NCBI GenBank assembly: GCA_905182985.1 | Contig: CAJJDN010000054.1 | Coordinates: forward strand, 258,836 to 322,835 | Origin: Paramecium sonneborni | Lineage: Eukaryota; Ciliophora; Oligohymenophorea; Peniculida; Parameciidae | Direction: 5' to 3' | Length of the DNA stretch: 64,000 nucleotides | Shown: in pieces, positions 53,465 through 64,000 of the stretch | Position numbering within the stretch: position 1 is the stretch's first letter | Layout: the number at the start of each line of letters is the position of its first letter | The notes under the pieces: generated by a model | What the model saw: the letters and a program-made list of their open reading frames with translations, nothing else | The model's database searches: none | Told to the model about the DNA's origin: nothing | Made by a program: the position numbers and the translations under genes

Positions 53465-55063
53465 ATGATAAAAACTAAAAATGTTGTATTAGTTGAAAAG
53501 ATAAATAATTCAGATTGGCCAATCTTTAAATGTAATGAACCTAGTAAGACTTAATTCTGGAATAAAAAAATAGATTAAAGATTTGAAACTAATTAGATAG
53601 TCATAAGAGAAAATCTATTAAGAATTGGAAAAAATAAATAGGCTCCTAAAAAATATGCATTCTTATTATTAAGATCTGGATTATTAATGTATTAAGACAC
53701 AAAAATAAAAGGTAAAATTGACTTAAATCTTCAAATATTAATTAAGAAAATTGAATTGATAAATGAAGAGGATCATAATAAATAAAATATTGTTGCAATA
53801 CGTATTTAGAAATATGAGAACTGTCATATTTATATTTGGAATCCAGATAATTAGTATTTTAATTCATTTATTTAAAGTATAGAACTAGTACTTTAAATTG
53901 GTATAAGAAATTAGCACAGTTTTGTGTTGCTCAAAACTTTGAAGGTTTTTATAAAATCATAGAGACAATTGATTAAGGTGCTTTTAGTTCTGTGTTTCTT
54001 ATTTCTCCATTGATACCAGAAGAATCTAGAAATAGAAAATTAGCAGCAAAAATATATTCCAAATGTCTTTTATAAAAGATTTCAGGGAAATAGATGAAAG
54101 TAATTTAAAAATTATAATGTTAGGATTTTGTGACTAATGAATGTTAAATATTAAAATTGGCAAAATCAGATTATATTGTGGAACTATTAGAAGTAATTTA
54201 ATTAGAAGATGTTGTGATCTTAATTTTAGAATATATTTAAGGAGGTACATTATCAAATTTGTTAAAATAAAATGAAATCCATGAATTAATGTCTAGTGAA
54301 ATATGTCTATAAATTATATTAGGTTTAAAAGAAATACATAGGTATAATATGATATATAATAAAAGATGTGGTTATGTACATAGAGATATAAAATTAGATA
54401 ATATTTTAATAGCTTAATTTAATCCAATTTAAATTAAAATTATTGATTTTGGATTTGCTGAAAAAATCAATAAGAATGAATTAATAAATAAGTAAGGGAC
54501 ACCTGGTTATATTGCACCTGAATTATTTGACTTAGCCCCATACACAGAAAGTTGTGAAATATTTAGTTTAGGCATTTTATTTTATATCTTATTGTGTGGA
54601 AACTTTCCATTTAGAAGTACTAATTATGAAGGTATGAATCAAAAAATTTAATAGAAAAGTTTTAATAGAAAGAAATAAATAATGTTAAATCAGATTATAA
54701 TTAGATGAATGGAAAAATATCTCTTCTTCAGCTTAAAGAATGGTATAGAGAATGCTCGAGAAAGATCCAATTCGAAGGATTACTTTTTCGGAATTAACAA
54801 TACTTTTAGAATTACATATTAGTAATTTAAAATCTAAAGGATCTCATTCAAGATAAAATCTCAATATATTAACTAAATCAACTAATATTAGAGGAATAAC
54901 ATATGAAATAATTGAAAAATCTCCTAGCAAATTAGCTTAAGCAATCAAAGATTATTATGATGATGATATTGGTGTAGATGAAAATAGCCTTAACAATTAT
55001 AATTTATAGAATCTATAATAATCATGCAAATTTTATAACAATTAAAAATGGGTATTTTAATGA
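53465..55063 (+). CDS. Protein kinase with N-terminal PH-like domain, 505 aa
   Basis: Residues 1-150 look like a PH domain (NLLRIGKNKQAPKKYAFLLL, VAIRIQKYENCHIYIWNPDN, then the end helix LNWYKKLAQFC). The kinase follows: IDQGAFSSVFLIS, LAAKIYSK (ATP Lys), YVHRDIKLDNIL, KIIDFGFAEK, QGTPGYIAPELFD, SLGILFYILLCGNFPF. Introns of 29, 24 and 28 nt (the last ending AAG) restore the frame, and the spliced length is exact. This PH-kinase layout is widespread in Paramecium. The CAMK-like domain has all catalytic residues. The C-terminal tail is polar. The gene ends 13 bp before the stop of the convergent F-BAR/TBC gene. Confidence 0.88.
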
Positions 55064-55076
55064 ATCTTAATATATT

Positions 55077-58000
55077 TCATTTATATTTGAATTATTTTAA
55101 CTATGAATCGAAATTTGTTGAAAAACAATTAAATTCCTATTCCAATTACTGTAAAAGATTATTTGTAACTTTAAACTAATTTGTAATTATCTACTTTAAA
55201 GGTCTTGATGCAATTTTTAACTTTGTACAAACATATTCTTAGACTTATTATTCAGTTTTAAGACAAAATAATTCATTTTTTATGATCTCACTCAAAAAAT
55301 GTAGTATCTAATCAAATTCTAAGTACAATAATTCTTTTTAGTAGAAATATAACAAAAATAAAACACATTTATAAAATCCTATTTATAATATTATATTATT
55401 ATTATTACCTTTCCATTATTAAATAATAAATATATCCCAAATAATATTTAGTAATGCTGATTATAATGTAAACTAATAGACTTAGCTGAACAAAGTGATA
55501 AACCAAGCAGTTAAATAATAAGATGCGTCAACTTTTTACTTGAATAATTAATAATCTTTACTTTTTTAAAGTGATGATATAAATTTGGTAAAAATAAGAA
55601 TAACAATCTCTCATATTAATAAAATACCTTTTTCTATAATAAAATAAAATTAATTAATAAATACCAGCATTTCAAATTCATTTTCAAAATATTAAGAAAA
55701 ATAGTTTCTCATAATATAATCAAATACTATGTATGTAACTTCTTCATCTTCAAATGTCAAATATAAATATCCAACAACGTAATTCATTCCTTAACAATAT
55801 CCTACTTCCTTATTATGAAATGCGTATGTTCTTAAAAATGATTATAATTTACTAGAAGGAACCTTTTCAAAATGTAATTGTAAAGATCTTTAAACATCCA
55901 TAGTTATAATTTCTTCATATTATTATATCTCTTATTAAGCCTCTGATTTTTTTAAAGCATAATCCATATGATTTTGATCCGTTCTTAAATAAACTTTCAG
56001 ATTTTATGCTCTATAATACTAGTTTTATTCCATACATGGTACACTATTATGAATAATATAATATTTTTCAATAGCAAATCTTAAATGAAATTTAAAGGCT
56101 TTAGATACTAGCAATAATTAGTATGGTTTATCTTAATATGATAAATATTTAATAGATAATCTGATTGTATAAATAAGTCTTGATTAATTATTATTTAATC
56201 CATGTCTTCTATATTTTTCTTCCTTTCTTTATTTTATTCCTAAACCAGAAGAATATTTTAAATTAAATGAGATTGCATTCTTTTCTTCCAAAATCTGTAA
56301 TAATTTTTCTAATTAAACTTTTTCTAATTTAATATCAGAATGAAATGCAAGTTCTAAAATTACATCTGAACCTAATTAAGGTGAGACATTCAATTCACTA
56401 AGGAATGTAGCTATCTCATGTAAAACAATATATTTCTGTTATTAATATTTTTCTTTTTCTGAATATTACTATCCTTAAACTGCACCTGTTATTTTTTTCA
56501 ATCCTTTACTAATCAATCCATATCCTTTTTTAACTATATTAAACTATTAATCTAAAATTTGTTTTTATTAAAACTTAGTTGATTTAATGTGTTCATATAA
56601 AGATTTCCATTTTTATTTATTTTACCAAATATCTAATTTAGAAAAACTTGAAATAAGATGAGAGTTATCTCCTTTAACAATTTTATATGACAGTTGTAAA
56701 AACATATAGAATTCCTCTACATCAAATTCAGCATCCAAAATTAAAAAAACATGTTTAAAAATAGCACTAATTTCATTAAATGAATCTTCAGATAAATTTA
56801 ATTATTTAACTTTTCTCTTTTCTATTTCTTTTTATATTAAATTAATTAATAATGATCTAGCTGATTATTTAGTCATTAATTATTTAACTCCTAAATATTC
56901 ATGAGATATAAATTAATTTGATTTAGTTGAAGATGTAGAAAATGACCTATTTCTTGAATTATTTACACTATCATCTGAAGTTTCTTAATTTTCCATTAGA
57001 TCATTAATAAATTACATAATCTTTGTAGCTTATTCTTCAGTCACTTATTCACCAATTAAAGTCCATTCACTTCCAATATATTAAAGTCCTTTTTTATACT
57101 CTCCTCTCTTAATTTAATCATAATTTATTTAATCAAATAGAGAAAATTAAACTGTATCAGCTTACAATATGATAAAGATTATTTACTTCCACTCTTCTTA
57201 AGTAATCTTTAAATCTAATGCTAGAGATCCAATGGTTGTTTTTAAATTACTCTTAATTCTAATTAATTTAATTTATCTTAGTATATAGAATAAACAGTTT
57301 CATTTGTTAATTTTTTCATTAATGATAACATAATTTATTTAGAAAATTTAATTCTACTTTAAATAAATATATATACCTATTTTCATCATTCAAAAATATT
57401 TACTAATACCAATCTTTAATCTTAACATCAAAATCTGTAAGTTTCTTATTTCCTTTCTCTATAATCTTTTTATAATCTTCTTATGCTTCTATTGCTATTT
57501 CTTTTAATTTGATTTATCTTTCTGAAGCTTTCACTAATTCATCCTTACCTTTATTTCCTTTAGCTATTTCACCAACTGTTCTTTCCATTAATAATTAACA
57601 TTTATCAGCATTTTGCATTAAACGTATATATTCGTCTTACTAATCTGAAATTTGTTTATTAAATGATTAGATGGTTCCTATATAATCTTTCATTTCTGAA
57701 GATAATTTTAAGTTTATATTTCTATAATTGCTCATTATTAACTAATAGGGTTCAAGAACCTAAAGTCAATATAAAAAATAAATAAACTTCGCTTTTTAAA
57801 TTTTCACTTGTTTGTTGCCACTATTAAGAATTCTAAAGTAAAAAGTTGCTCAAATATTAGTAAACACATTCAATATTATCATCATCACCAGTACCTTTAC
57901 TTACAAATTCGTGGAGTCTTTCCGCAATTTTCTTTAAAGATGTTGAAAAAGTAGTACAAGCTTTTTCAATTTCTTTGAACTTTAGATAATGATTGATAAT

Positions 58001-58102
58001 TACAGTTTTTTCTAATTCTAAGGTATTGTTATTTGTATTTAGAAGGTATGAATGCAATTGCAAAAATTCTTAGGATGTATATTCAATAAATTGATTTGCC
58101 AT
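55077..58102 (-). CDS. F-BAR plus TBC (Rab-GAP) protein, about 958 aa
   Basis: Residues 1-290 form long helices with F-BAR features: FLQLHSYLLNTNNNTLELEK, then KTVIINHYLKFKEIEKACTT, SENLKSEVLEPYQLIMSNY and IFLNDENRIKFSKQIMLSL near its end. A middle region (EEWKQIIFIILQADTVQ, YIGSEWTLIGEQVTEEQ) leads to a TBC domain in the last 330 residues, with YRAQNLKVYLR, ITMDVQRSL (Arg-finger motif I-x-x-D-x-x-R), KEVGYCQGMNYVVGYL (Gln finger) and NLYHHF. TBC domains switch off Rab GTPases; F-BAR domains bend or bind membrane. Introns of 28, 23, 44 (AAG), 31 and 23 nt give an exact spliced length; the 44-nt one is unusual and less sure. Confidence 0.85.
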
Positions 58103-58153
58103 GAATTATTAATAATTAATAGAAATCAGTAATCTTTGATACCATTAATTAGT

Positions 58154-59432
58154 ATGTAGAACTTTTGTGGATCATTTCTTGATAGATGGTATAATACCAA
58201 ATTTAATTTGACCTAATATGTTTATGATATTGATAAGTAGTTAAGATAAAAAGACTAAATAATTCACATTTTAAATGAAACAATAAAGAATGATGTAGGG
58301 ATAGAAGTAAGACTAATATTTTAATTTATAAGTAAAGAATAGATAAATTAAAGTAAACTTGTTCCAAAATCATTTGGTTTTCTTATAGAAATAAAATTCC
58401 AAAATTTTAAAGTTTTAGTTTCTTTTTATTTAGGAGTAAGCTCTCTTACATCAGATACAGGTTGGGGATGTATGATTAGAGTAGCTCAAATGAGTTTAGC
58501 ATAGATAATTAGACATTATCATTAATTTAAAAAAGCAGAATAATTGATAGTTTTAATTAGACATTTTATAGATGACGATCAAGAAGAGTTGAATGATTTT
58601 ATTAAGTAAACAGATAAGAACTAATAACAATATTATCATGCTCCATTTTCTATTTAAAAAATAGTACATTATGCACAAGTTGAACTTAAGAAAGAACCTG
58701 GAGAATGGTATAAACCAAATGAAATACTTTAAATATTAGAATACTTATTTAAATACTCTTAATGTAAATAGAATATTCAATATAAGACTCTATTAATATG
58801 GATATGTATATTGATTATGATGGTAGTTTTATTCTCCAGAAGGCAATTCAATAAATGTTTAATTATGATAAAGGTAATGAAGAGTGGTTAAAATAATATG
58901 TTCTAAATAATATTTAATTCAAGTTAAAAGCTGATAAAGGAATAGCTATATTTATACCATCTAGAATTGGACTTTAAAATGTAAATAAGGATTATTTGTA
59001 AGTGTTAAATAATTTAATGACTCTGCCTTATTTTCATGGTATAATAGGTGGAGTTTCAAATAAAGCCTTTTATATTGTTGGTAGAATATAAGATTACTAT
59101 ATATATCTTGATCCGCATTATGTATAAACAGCTTAGAATTTTGAGGATCTTTTAAAAAGTTAAATTTCGTATACTTGCTAGAATATCTAATTAATTCATA
59201 ATGAACTAATGGATCCATCAATTGTTATATGCTTATGTATCAGTAATGCACTTGAACTATTGGACTTATGGCAAATAGTAAATTAATTAATAAGAGTTAG
59301 CTTAATTAAATGAAGTAAGAATATCAAGAACTATTTTTTATTTCAGTTTTGGAAACTAAGGCTGAAATAAAGGAGATCCAATATATTGATTATGAAGATG
59401 AAGATCACGATATAGTAAACATCCTGAAATGA
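58154..59432 (+). CDS. ATG4: ATG4 autophagy cysteine protease (family C54), 396 aa
   Basis: Cuts the C-terminus of ATG8/LC3 so it can be lipidated, and later removes the lipid. Start MQNFCGSFLDRWYNTKFN. Family marks: IWFSYRNKIPKF, SLTSDTGWGCMIRVAQMSLA with the catalytic Cys, GIAIFIPSRIGLQNVN, GGVSNKAFYIVGR, and the Asp-Pro-His catalytic pair in YIYLDPHYVQTA. The C-terminal tail is acidic (YIDYEDEDHDIV). Introns of 26 (AAG), 22 (TAG), 23 (AAG) and 17 (AAG) nt; spliced length is an exact multiple of three. It starts 51 bp from the divergent F-BAR/TBC gene. Ciliates usually have several ATG4 copies. Confidence 0.93.
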
Positions 59433-59475
59433 AATATTATATACTTTTATTTGAATAAATATCTATTTTATATTA

Positions 59476-60149
59476 ATGTCAAGATAATAAAACAAATAAA
59501 CAACACCTCCTCCTTAACCTACAAAAGTTGGATAACAATAAAGAAATCAATAACCACCTCCACCACCTCCAAAATAAAAAGTATTTAATGCTGAGGATTA
59601 TGCTAAACCTCCTCATCTAACGAAAGAGGAAGTCTTAGAAGTTAAAGTATAATAATGTTTAATTTTATAGTAAGCTTTTGATATTTTTGACAATGATGGT
59701 TCAGGAGCAATTGATCCATAAGAATTAAGAGAAGCTTTTGAAGCATCTGGAATAAAAACATATCACAATAAATTTATTTATTAAGTTTTGGGTGAATTAG
59801 ATACTGACAATTCAGGAGGTATTGATTTTGAAGAATTTTTACATCTTGCTACAGCTAAGGTTAGTGATAAAGATACACGTGAATAAATTCAAAAAGTATT
59901 TAATTTGTATGATTGGAACAAAGAAGGTATATCTATTTATTATTTTTAGGAAGAATCACTTGGGATGAATTAAAAAGAGTGGCTTAAGATTTAGGAGAAG
60001 AAATGACTGATGAAGAAATCTAACATATGTTTAAAAAAGTATATTATTATTTCTAATTAATTATTTAGGCTGATTTAGATGACGATGGATTTGTTACATT
60101 TGATGATTTTTATAATCTAATGACATAAAAAGAATATGGAAAATAATGA
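59476..60149 (+). CDS. Centrin-like EF-hand protein, 198 aa
   Basis: Calcium-binding protein of basal bodies and the infraciliary lattice. A Gln/Pro-rich head (TTPPPQPTKVGQQQ, PPPPPPK) precedes four EF-hands. Loop 1 DNDGSGAIDPQE and loop 2 DTDNSGGIDFEE have complete ligands; loop 3 DWNKEGRITWDE is poor (Trp and Lys at ligand places); loop 4 DLDDDGFVTFDD is good. Introns of 24, 23 and 30 nt; spliced length is exact. The 24-nt intron removes residues absent from other centrins, giving EVKQAFDIFDNDG. The long proline-rich head resembles the divergent centrins of the ciliate contractile lattice. Confidence 0.93.
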
Positions 60150-60351
60150 GATTTAACATTATTAAATAAAAAAATTATTATTCTTTTATTCATCAACAAA
60201 CTTTTATTATCACTCTTTTTTATTTATTTAATATTACAATTTAATCAAAATTGATTTCCTAATTATTTCTATATTTTTAATTCGATTCTTTTTTTATTTA
60301 TTACAGAATATTTATTTTCTATTTATTATTTTTATAACTATCTTGTCTTGC

Positions 60352-62049
60352 TCAGTTCAATTTAACCAATACCATAATTTTAAGGTGTTTTTGATACAAT
60401 CTAATTTATTTTAATTATACTTAATTTGATGCTTATAATTTAGAATTTTTATCAAAAAATTTTAAAGCTTCAACATTTTTATTTGGTTATGTTTTATTTC
60501 TTTATCTTACTTATGTCAAATTACCTTTGAAATAATTTGTTATTTCTTCATTTATATCTGTTTTTAATCCATGCTCAATGTCCTTTTTTGGTTAAAACTT
60601 TATATTTCCTTATTACTTTTAATTCCTTATTGTTTAAAATCTAATAAATATATTAAACAATATTTACTTAGAATCTTATAAAGTTTAATTTATAAATTAT
60701 GGATAATCTGTATATTTCTCTTAAACTGAATATGTCTTTTAACGAGTATTATCAATCTAAATACTAACTCTTTTTGATTATACAGATAAATTTAATTTCT
60801 TAAATTTTTATGAAACTTAAGTTTATAGATAAGGGGAATAATTCATTTTCTATCTCATTCTTTATTATCCTACATCTAATTTATCAAAATTTGGAGAACC
60901 CTATTAAGATGGTTGAATTTTAGCGAAAGTTTATTTCTTTTAATTTAGATCAATTTTCATATTTGCAATATTTTATATATTCTAAAAAAAGTTTTTACGA
61001 TATGGTTGATTTTGCTTTTTTTATAATAGAAAATAGATTGTAGTTAAAGTATTATGTTTATTAGCTTTTAACTAGAATGTAATTTAATTTTAAGAATAAC
61101 CCATTTCAATCATTTTTTAAATTATTATTTAATCATCTAATTTTAAATTTTTTCTTTATAATGGAGCTTGCATTAAAAAAAAAGGATGCTATTTAATTTA
61201 TTCAAAATTTAATCTTTTATTTGGATCCTTTACTAATATCTTAGTTAACATATCAATGGCATTAGGAGATAAATGTTCAGGTTTTTCAAAATCACTAGTT
61301 CTTATTAATTAATATAATTCCTTTGTATTTTCATGTTCAAATGGTAAATATCCACAAAGCATAGCATATAAAACTATTCCAGAACTCCAAATATCGCTTT
61401 TCCAACCTTCATATTATTTACCAACTTTTATTACTTATTATATATACTTAACATTTCAGGAGCTGCATAACAAGGGGAACCACACGCTGTTTTTAATAGT
61501 TCTCCTTATGTAAATGAGATGAAACTTAATCCAAAGTCTGCAATCTTCAATTATTTATTATCATCTAATAATAAATTTTCTGGTTTCAAATCTCGATGGG
61601 TAATATTATTGTTGTACAAATATTCAATAGCAAAAATAATCTACTAAAAAAAACGTGCTGCTATATGTTCAGGTAAGCTAATTTCAATTAGGATTCACAT
61701 TACTATTTTTTCTTTATTATGTATTCATACAACTCTCCACCTCTCACATATTCCATTACTAAGTAAACTGATTATTCAGATTCTAAGATCTTATATTAAT
61801 TAAGTTATTACTTCGTATAATTTTATCACATTTGGATGATTAACTTTTCTTAAAATTGTGATTTCTCTTTACACTCTTATTAAATCAAATTAATTTTCAA
61901 TTCGGTTCTTTTCAAGTACTTTAATAGCAACCTAAATTCTTGACTATTTCTCTTACATATTCATCAGTAATAGTATGATATCCTAATTTCACCTTTCCGA
62001 ATGTTCCTTAACCCAATGTACGCTCTGTTAAAATGCTTATAAATTACAT
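60352..62049 (-). CDS. AMPK/MARK-related protein kinase with UBA domain, 533 aa
   Basis: Start [20 protein letters not shown]: glycine loop directly at the N-terminus. Then VAIKVLEKN (ATP Lys), [35 protein letters not shown] with the T-loop Thr of SNF1/AMPK kinases, [16 protein letters not shown]. After the kinase, MIEMGYSQNQITFQL and [11 protein letters not shown] match the UBA-like helices of SNF1/MARK kinases that hold the kinase lobe. The last 200 residues are basic and Gln-rich. Introns of 25, 22 (AAG), 26 and 23 (AAG) nt; spliced length is an exact multiple of three. This branch acts in energy sensing or microtubule control; which one is not settled. The stop is 203 bp from the convergent centrin gene. 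Confidence 0.9.
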
Positions 62050-62308
62050 AAAATGTAGTTTTATACTTAATGAAAGGCTTCTTGCTCCATTAAATATTAA
62101 ATAATTATTAATTAACAGCATTTATCAAAACTTTATTAGATCAATTGGACAATTTTGGCCATCTTTATTAATCATCAATTAAATCCTAAAACATTTTTCC
62201 AACCTAAAGAAATTATTCATCCTTTAGGTAACTAATATTCTAAGAATGCTATAATTTAATATAAAAAGATGTTCAAATTAAATATGTTTATAATTATCAC
62301 TATCCCTA

Positions 62309-62377
62309 TCACTTACGTGCCTTACGTCTTTTTCTCTTAAGTCTTCGCATTCTCTTCTTTCTCCACTTTTCTCTCAT
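62309..62377 (-). CDS. RPL41: Ribosomal protein eL41, 22 aa
   Basis: ATG to TGA, 23 codons, no intron: MREKWRKKRMRRLKR then KRRKARK. This is the smallest and most basic ribosomal protein; the block KWRKKRMRRLKRKRRK is nearly invariant in eukaryotes. It sits in the large subunit and forms a bridge between subunits. It is shorter than the usual 24-25 aa by a few C-terminal residues. Codons include CGT and CGA/AGA with more G and C than the surroundings. Easily missed by gene finders because of its size. Confidence 0.96.
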   Translation of the reverse strand: MREKWRKKRMRRLKRKRRKARK

Positions 62378-62795
62378 TATTTATTTTAATTAATGAATAA
62401 AGATTTTAATTTTTTTAATTTATATGATTCAATTTCTAATATATATAGCTTTCTTTCAGAAATATCATTTTATCATCATTATTCATTACTAAAATCATTA
62501 CCATTTTTATTATATTAATAATTCTTTTAACAACATACTACTATATTATTATATAAAATTATCTTTACTTTAATTCTCTAATAATAACTTTAAGAAATAA
62601 AGTATCTTTGTAATACTAAATCCTATTCATTATTAAATGATCAATTGGTTATATGAATTAATAGATTATGGAGAATTTATTATAATTCTTTTTATTAATA
62701 ATTTATTTTAAATATATCAAACATGTAAGTTAATACAAGTATAGATTTATTTAAAATATATTTAACAAATTAAATAATAAATTACAACAATATTA
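62378..62795. other. Intergenic region between divergent genes
   Basis: AT-rich, 418 bp; must hold the eL41 promoter. No motif named. Confidence 0.4.
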
Positions 62796-64000
62796 ATGTA
62801 TCATCAATTTATAGGAAAAGAATATTTGAAAATACTTCCCCAAACTAACATTTAAATTAATTCTAATTACCAACTTAAAAATAACCTTAGTTAAGTATTA
62901 ATTCATTAAAAATTGATCCTGAACTATCTTATATTGCACATGTAGGAATTGAATAGTAAAAGTCTACTTCACAAATAGAAGGTTAAGTTAAAAGTGAAAT
63001 TAAAAATGAGTAAATATCTTAAAAAGATCCAGCAAAACAAACTTTACTGAAAGAAGTTTAATTAGACAATTTAGAAAATATTTTTACATTATTTAGATCT
63101 AAAGTACAAATGAATTAATCAAATTTTTAAACTTCAAGATTGATGATATTAAATTAAGAGCCTTAATACTATTAATAATTAGAAATTGATGCAGAAGGCT
63201 TAAGAGATCGTATCAAAATGGAAGCCCGAACTGTACATACAATTATTGAAAAGCATAGTAAAATTAAATAATAAAAGTAAATGTTATTTAATAACTTAAA
63301 AATATATAAACGACTTTAATCTCATTTGATTCATGCACTTCTTATTCAAAATTTTAAAGAGAAATCAAATATGCATTTAATTAATTTGAATCTAAAGCTG
63401 ATGAATTAAGAGATTTATTTAATGAAGCATTTAATTTTATGTCTGTAGTTTCAGTGGTGGCATTTGAAAGATTACACAAACCTTTTGATGAATCAGAAAT
63501 AATTAGTAAAGCAGAATTCACATCTATATCTCTTAAACATTTTTCAGATATAGAGTTAATTGCAAAACAGTATGAATAAACTCTTTCAGAAAAAAGAAGG
63601 TAAATAAAATTAATTATTATTTAGATTAGGAAATATTAATTAAAATCATCAGCAATATAAATCTTTTTTCTCAAAATTATTATAACTAATTAAATCTTAT
63701 CCTTAACAAGAATTAGAGTTCTAACAAAAAATGATTAACTTACAAAGAGTTTCCTCAATATATTTTAAAAGGTTTCAAAAGATATCTAAATATGTTTAAC
63801 AAACTACTAGATCATTATTGAAGATTATAGGTTATCGTTAGCTGCAATCGATAAAATTGCTATTCACAAGGATTTATTATAAGAATATTATGATAGCTAT
63901 GATTATTATTAATTTCTTATTTTTTATTTAAATTAATAACCTTAAAATTACTCAGATAACTATTATTAATTTAAATACTAAAAAGATGAACTTAAATTTG
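62796..64000 (+). CDS. Hypothetical helical protein, 3' end beyond the window
   Basis: The frame begins MKRIFENTSPNQHLNQFQ if a 17-nt intron (GTATCATC to TAG, 62798-62814) splits the start codon between AT and G. It continues through IDPELSYIAHVGIEQ, QLEIDAEGLRDRIKMEARTV, an exon frame shift near 63280-63370, then FESKADELRDLFNEAFNFMS, a 25-nt intron at about 63600, and LSLAAIDKIAIHKDLLQEYY near the right edge. Mostly amphipathic helices, as in BAR-like or tethering proteins, but I do not recognise a family. No signal peptide. Cut by the window edge. Confidence 0.65.

Noticed and set aside
60430..60916. Plus-strand membrane-protein-like gene
   Set aside because: Antisense to the well-supported C-terminus (UBA and tail) of the kinase at 60352-62049; no ATG opens it.

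Overview
The window is a piece of a ciliate somatic (macronuclear) genome, almost certainly a Paramecium. Most genes can only be read if TAA and TAG mean glutamine and TGA is the sole stop. The DNA is very AT-rich, genes are packed on both strands with spacers often under 100 bp, and reading frames are restored only by removing tiny introns (mostly 17-31 nt) that start GT, usually GTA, and end TAG, AAG or CAG. A trichocyst matrix protein gene supports Paramecium. For 21 genes the exon length after intron removal is an exact multiple of three, which supports those models.

Layout. 1-7.2 kb: an unknown gene cut by the window edge, a VPS10/sortilin receptor and an IREH/Rim15-type AGC kinase, all minus. 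7.2-14.6 kb: four or five genes of unknown function, one with EF-hands. Two assembly scars lie between 9.4 and 17 kb: an 873-base N gap between identical 330-bp flanks, and a 1161-bp tandem copy split by one N. 15-25 kb: a convergent pair whose stop codons abut, a weak RING-like locus, a 5.6-kb gene for a secreted Gln/Glu/Asp-rich protein, and a basic Ser/Gln-rich protein. 25.8-35 kb: a small ORF, prefoldin, S10 carboxypeptidase, Tam41, a coiled-coil protein, a decayed coding stretch, a dual-specificity phosphatase and a CDKL-type kinase.

35-49 kb: trichocyst matrix protein, ribosomal protein uL15 (L27a), a coiled-coil protein, a giant coiled-coil protein with heptad-scale repeats, and two RING proteins in tandem with C-terminal membrane anchors. 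49.6-64 kb: a relic or unresolved coding stretch, a two-pass membrane protein, a PH-like kinase, an F-BAR plus TBC Rab-GAP, an ATG4 protease, a centrin, an AMPK/MARK-like kinase with UBA, ribosomal protein eL41 (22 aa) and an unknown gene cut by the right edge.

Nothing looks like an operon, CRISPR array or transposon, and I saw no rRNA or tRNA gene. Several genes serve membrane traffic and secretion (VPS10 receptor, trichocyst protein, F-BAR/TBC, ATG4, tail-anchored RING pair), but neighbours in such genomes are not usually co-regulated, so this is noted and not claimed as a system. The best candidates for something undescribed are the F-BAR-TBC fusion, the alternating-repeat giant coiled coil, the TAA-encoded glutamine repeat in the secreted protein, and the RING pair.
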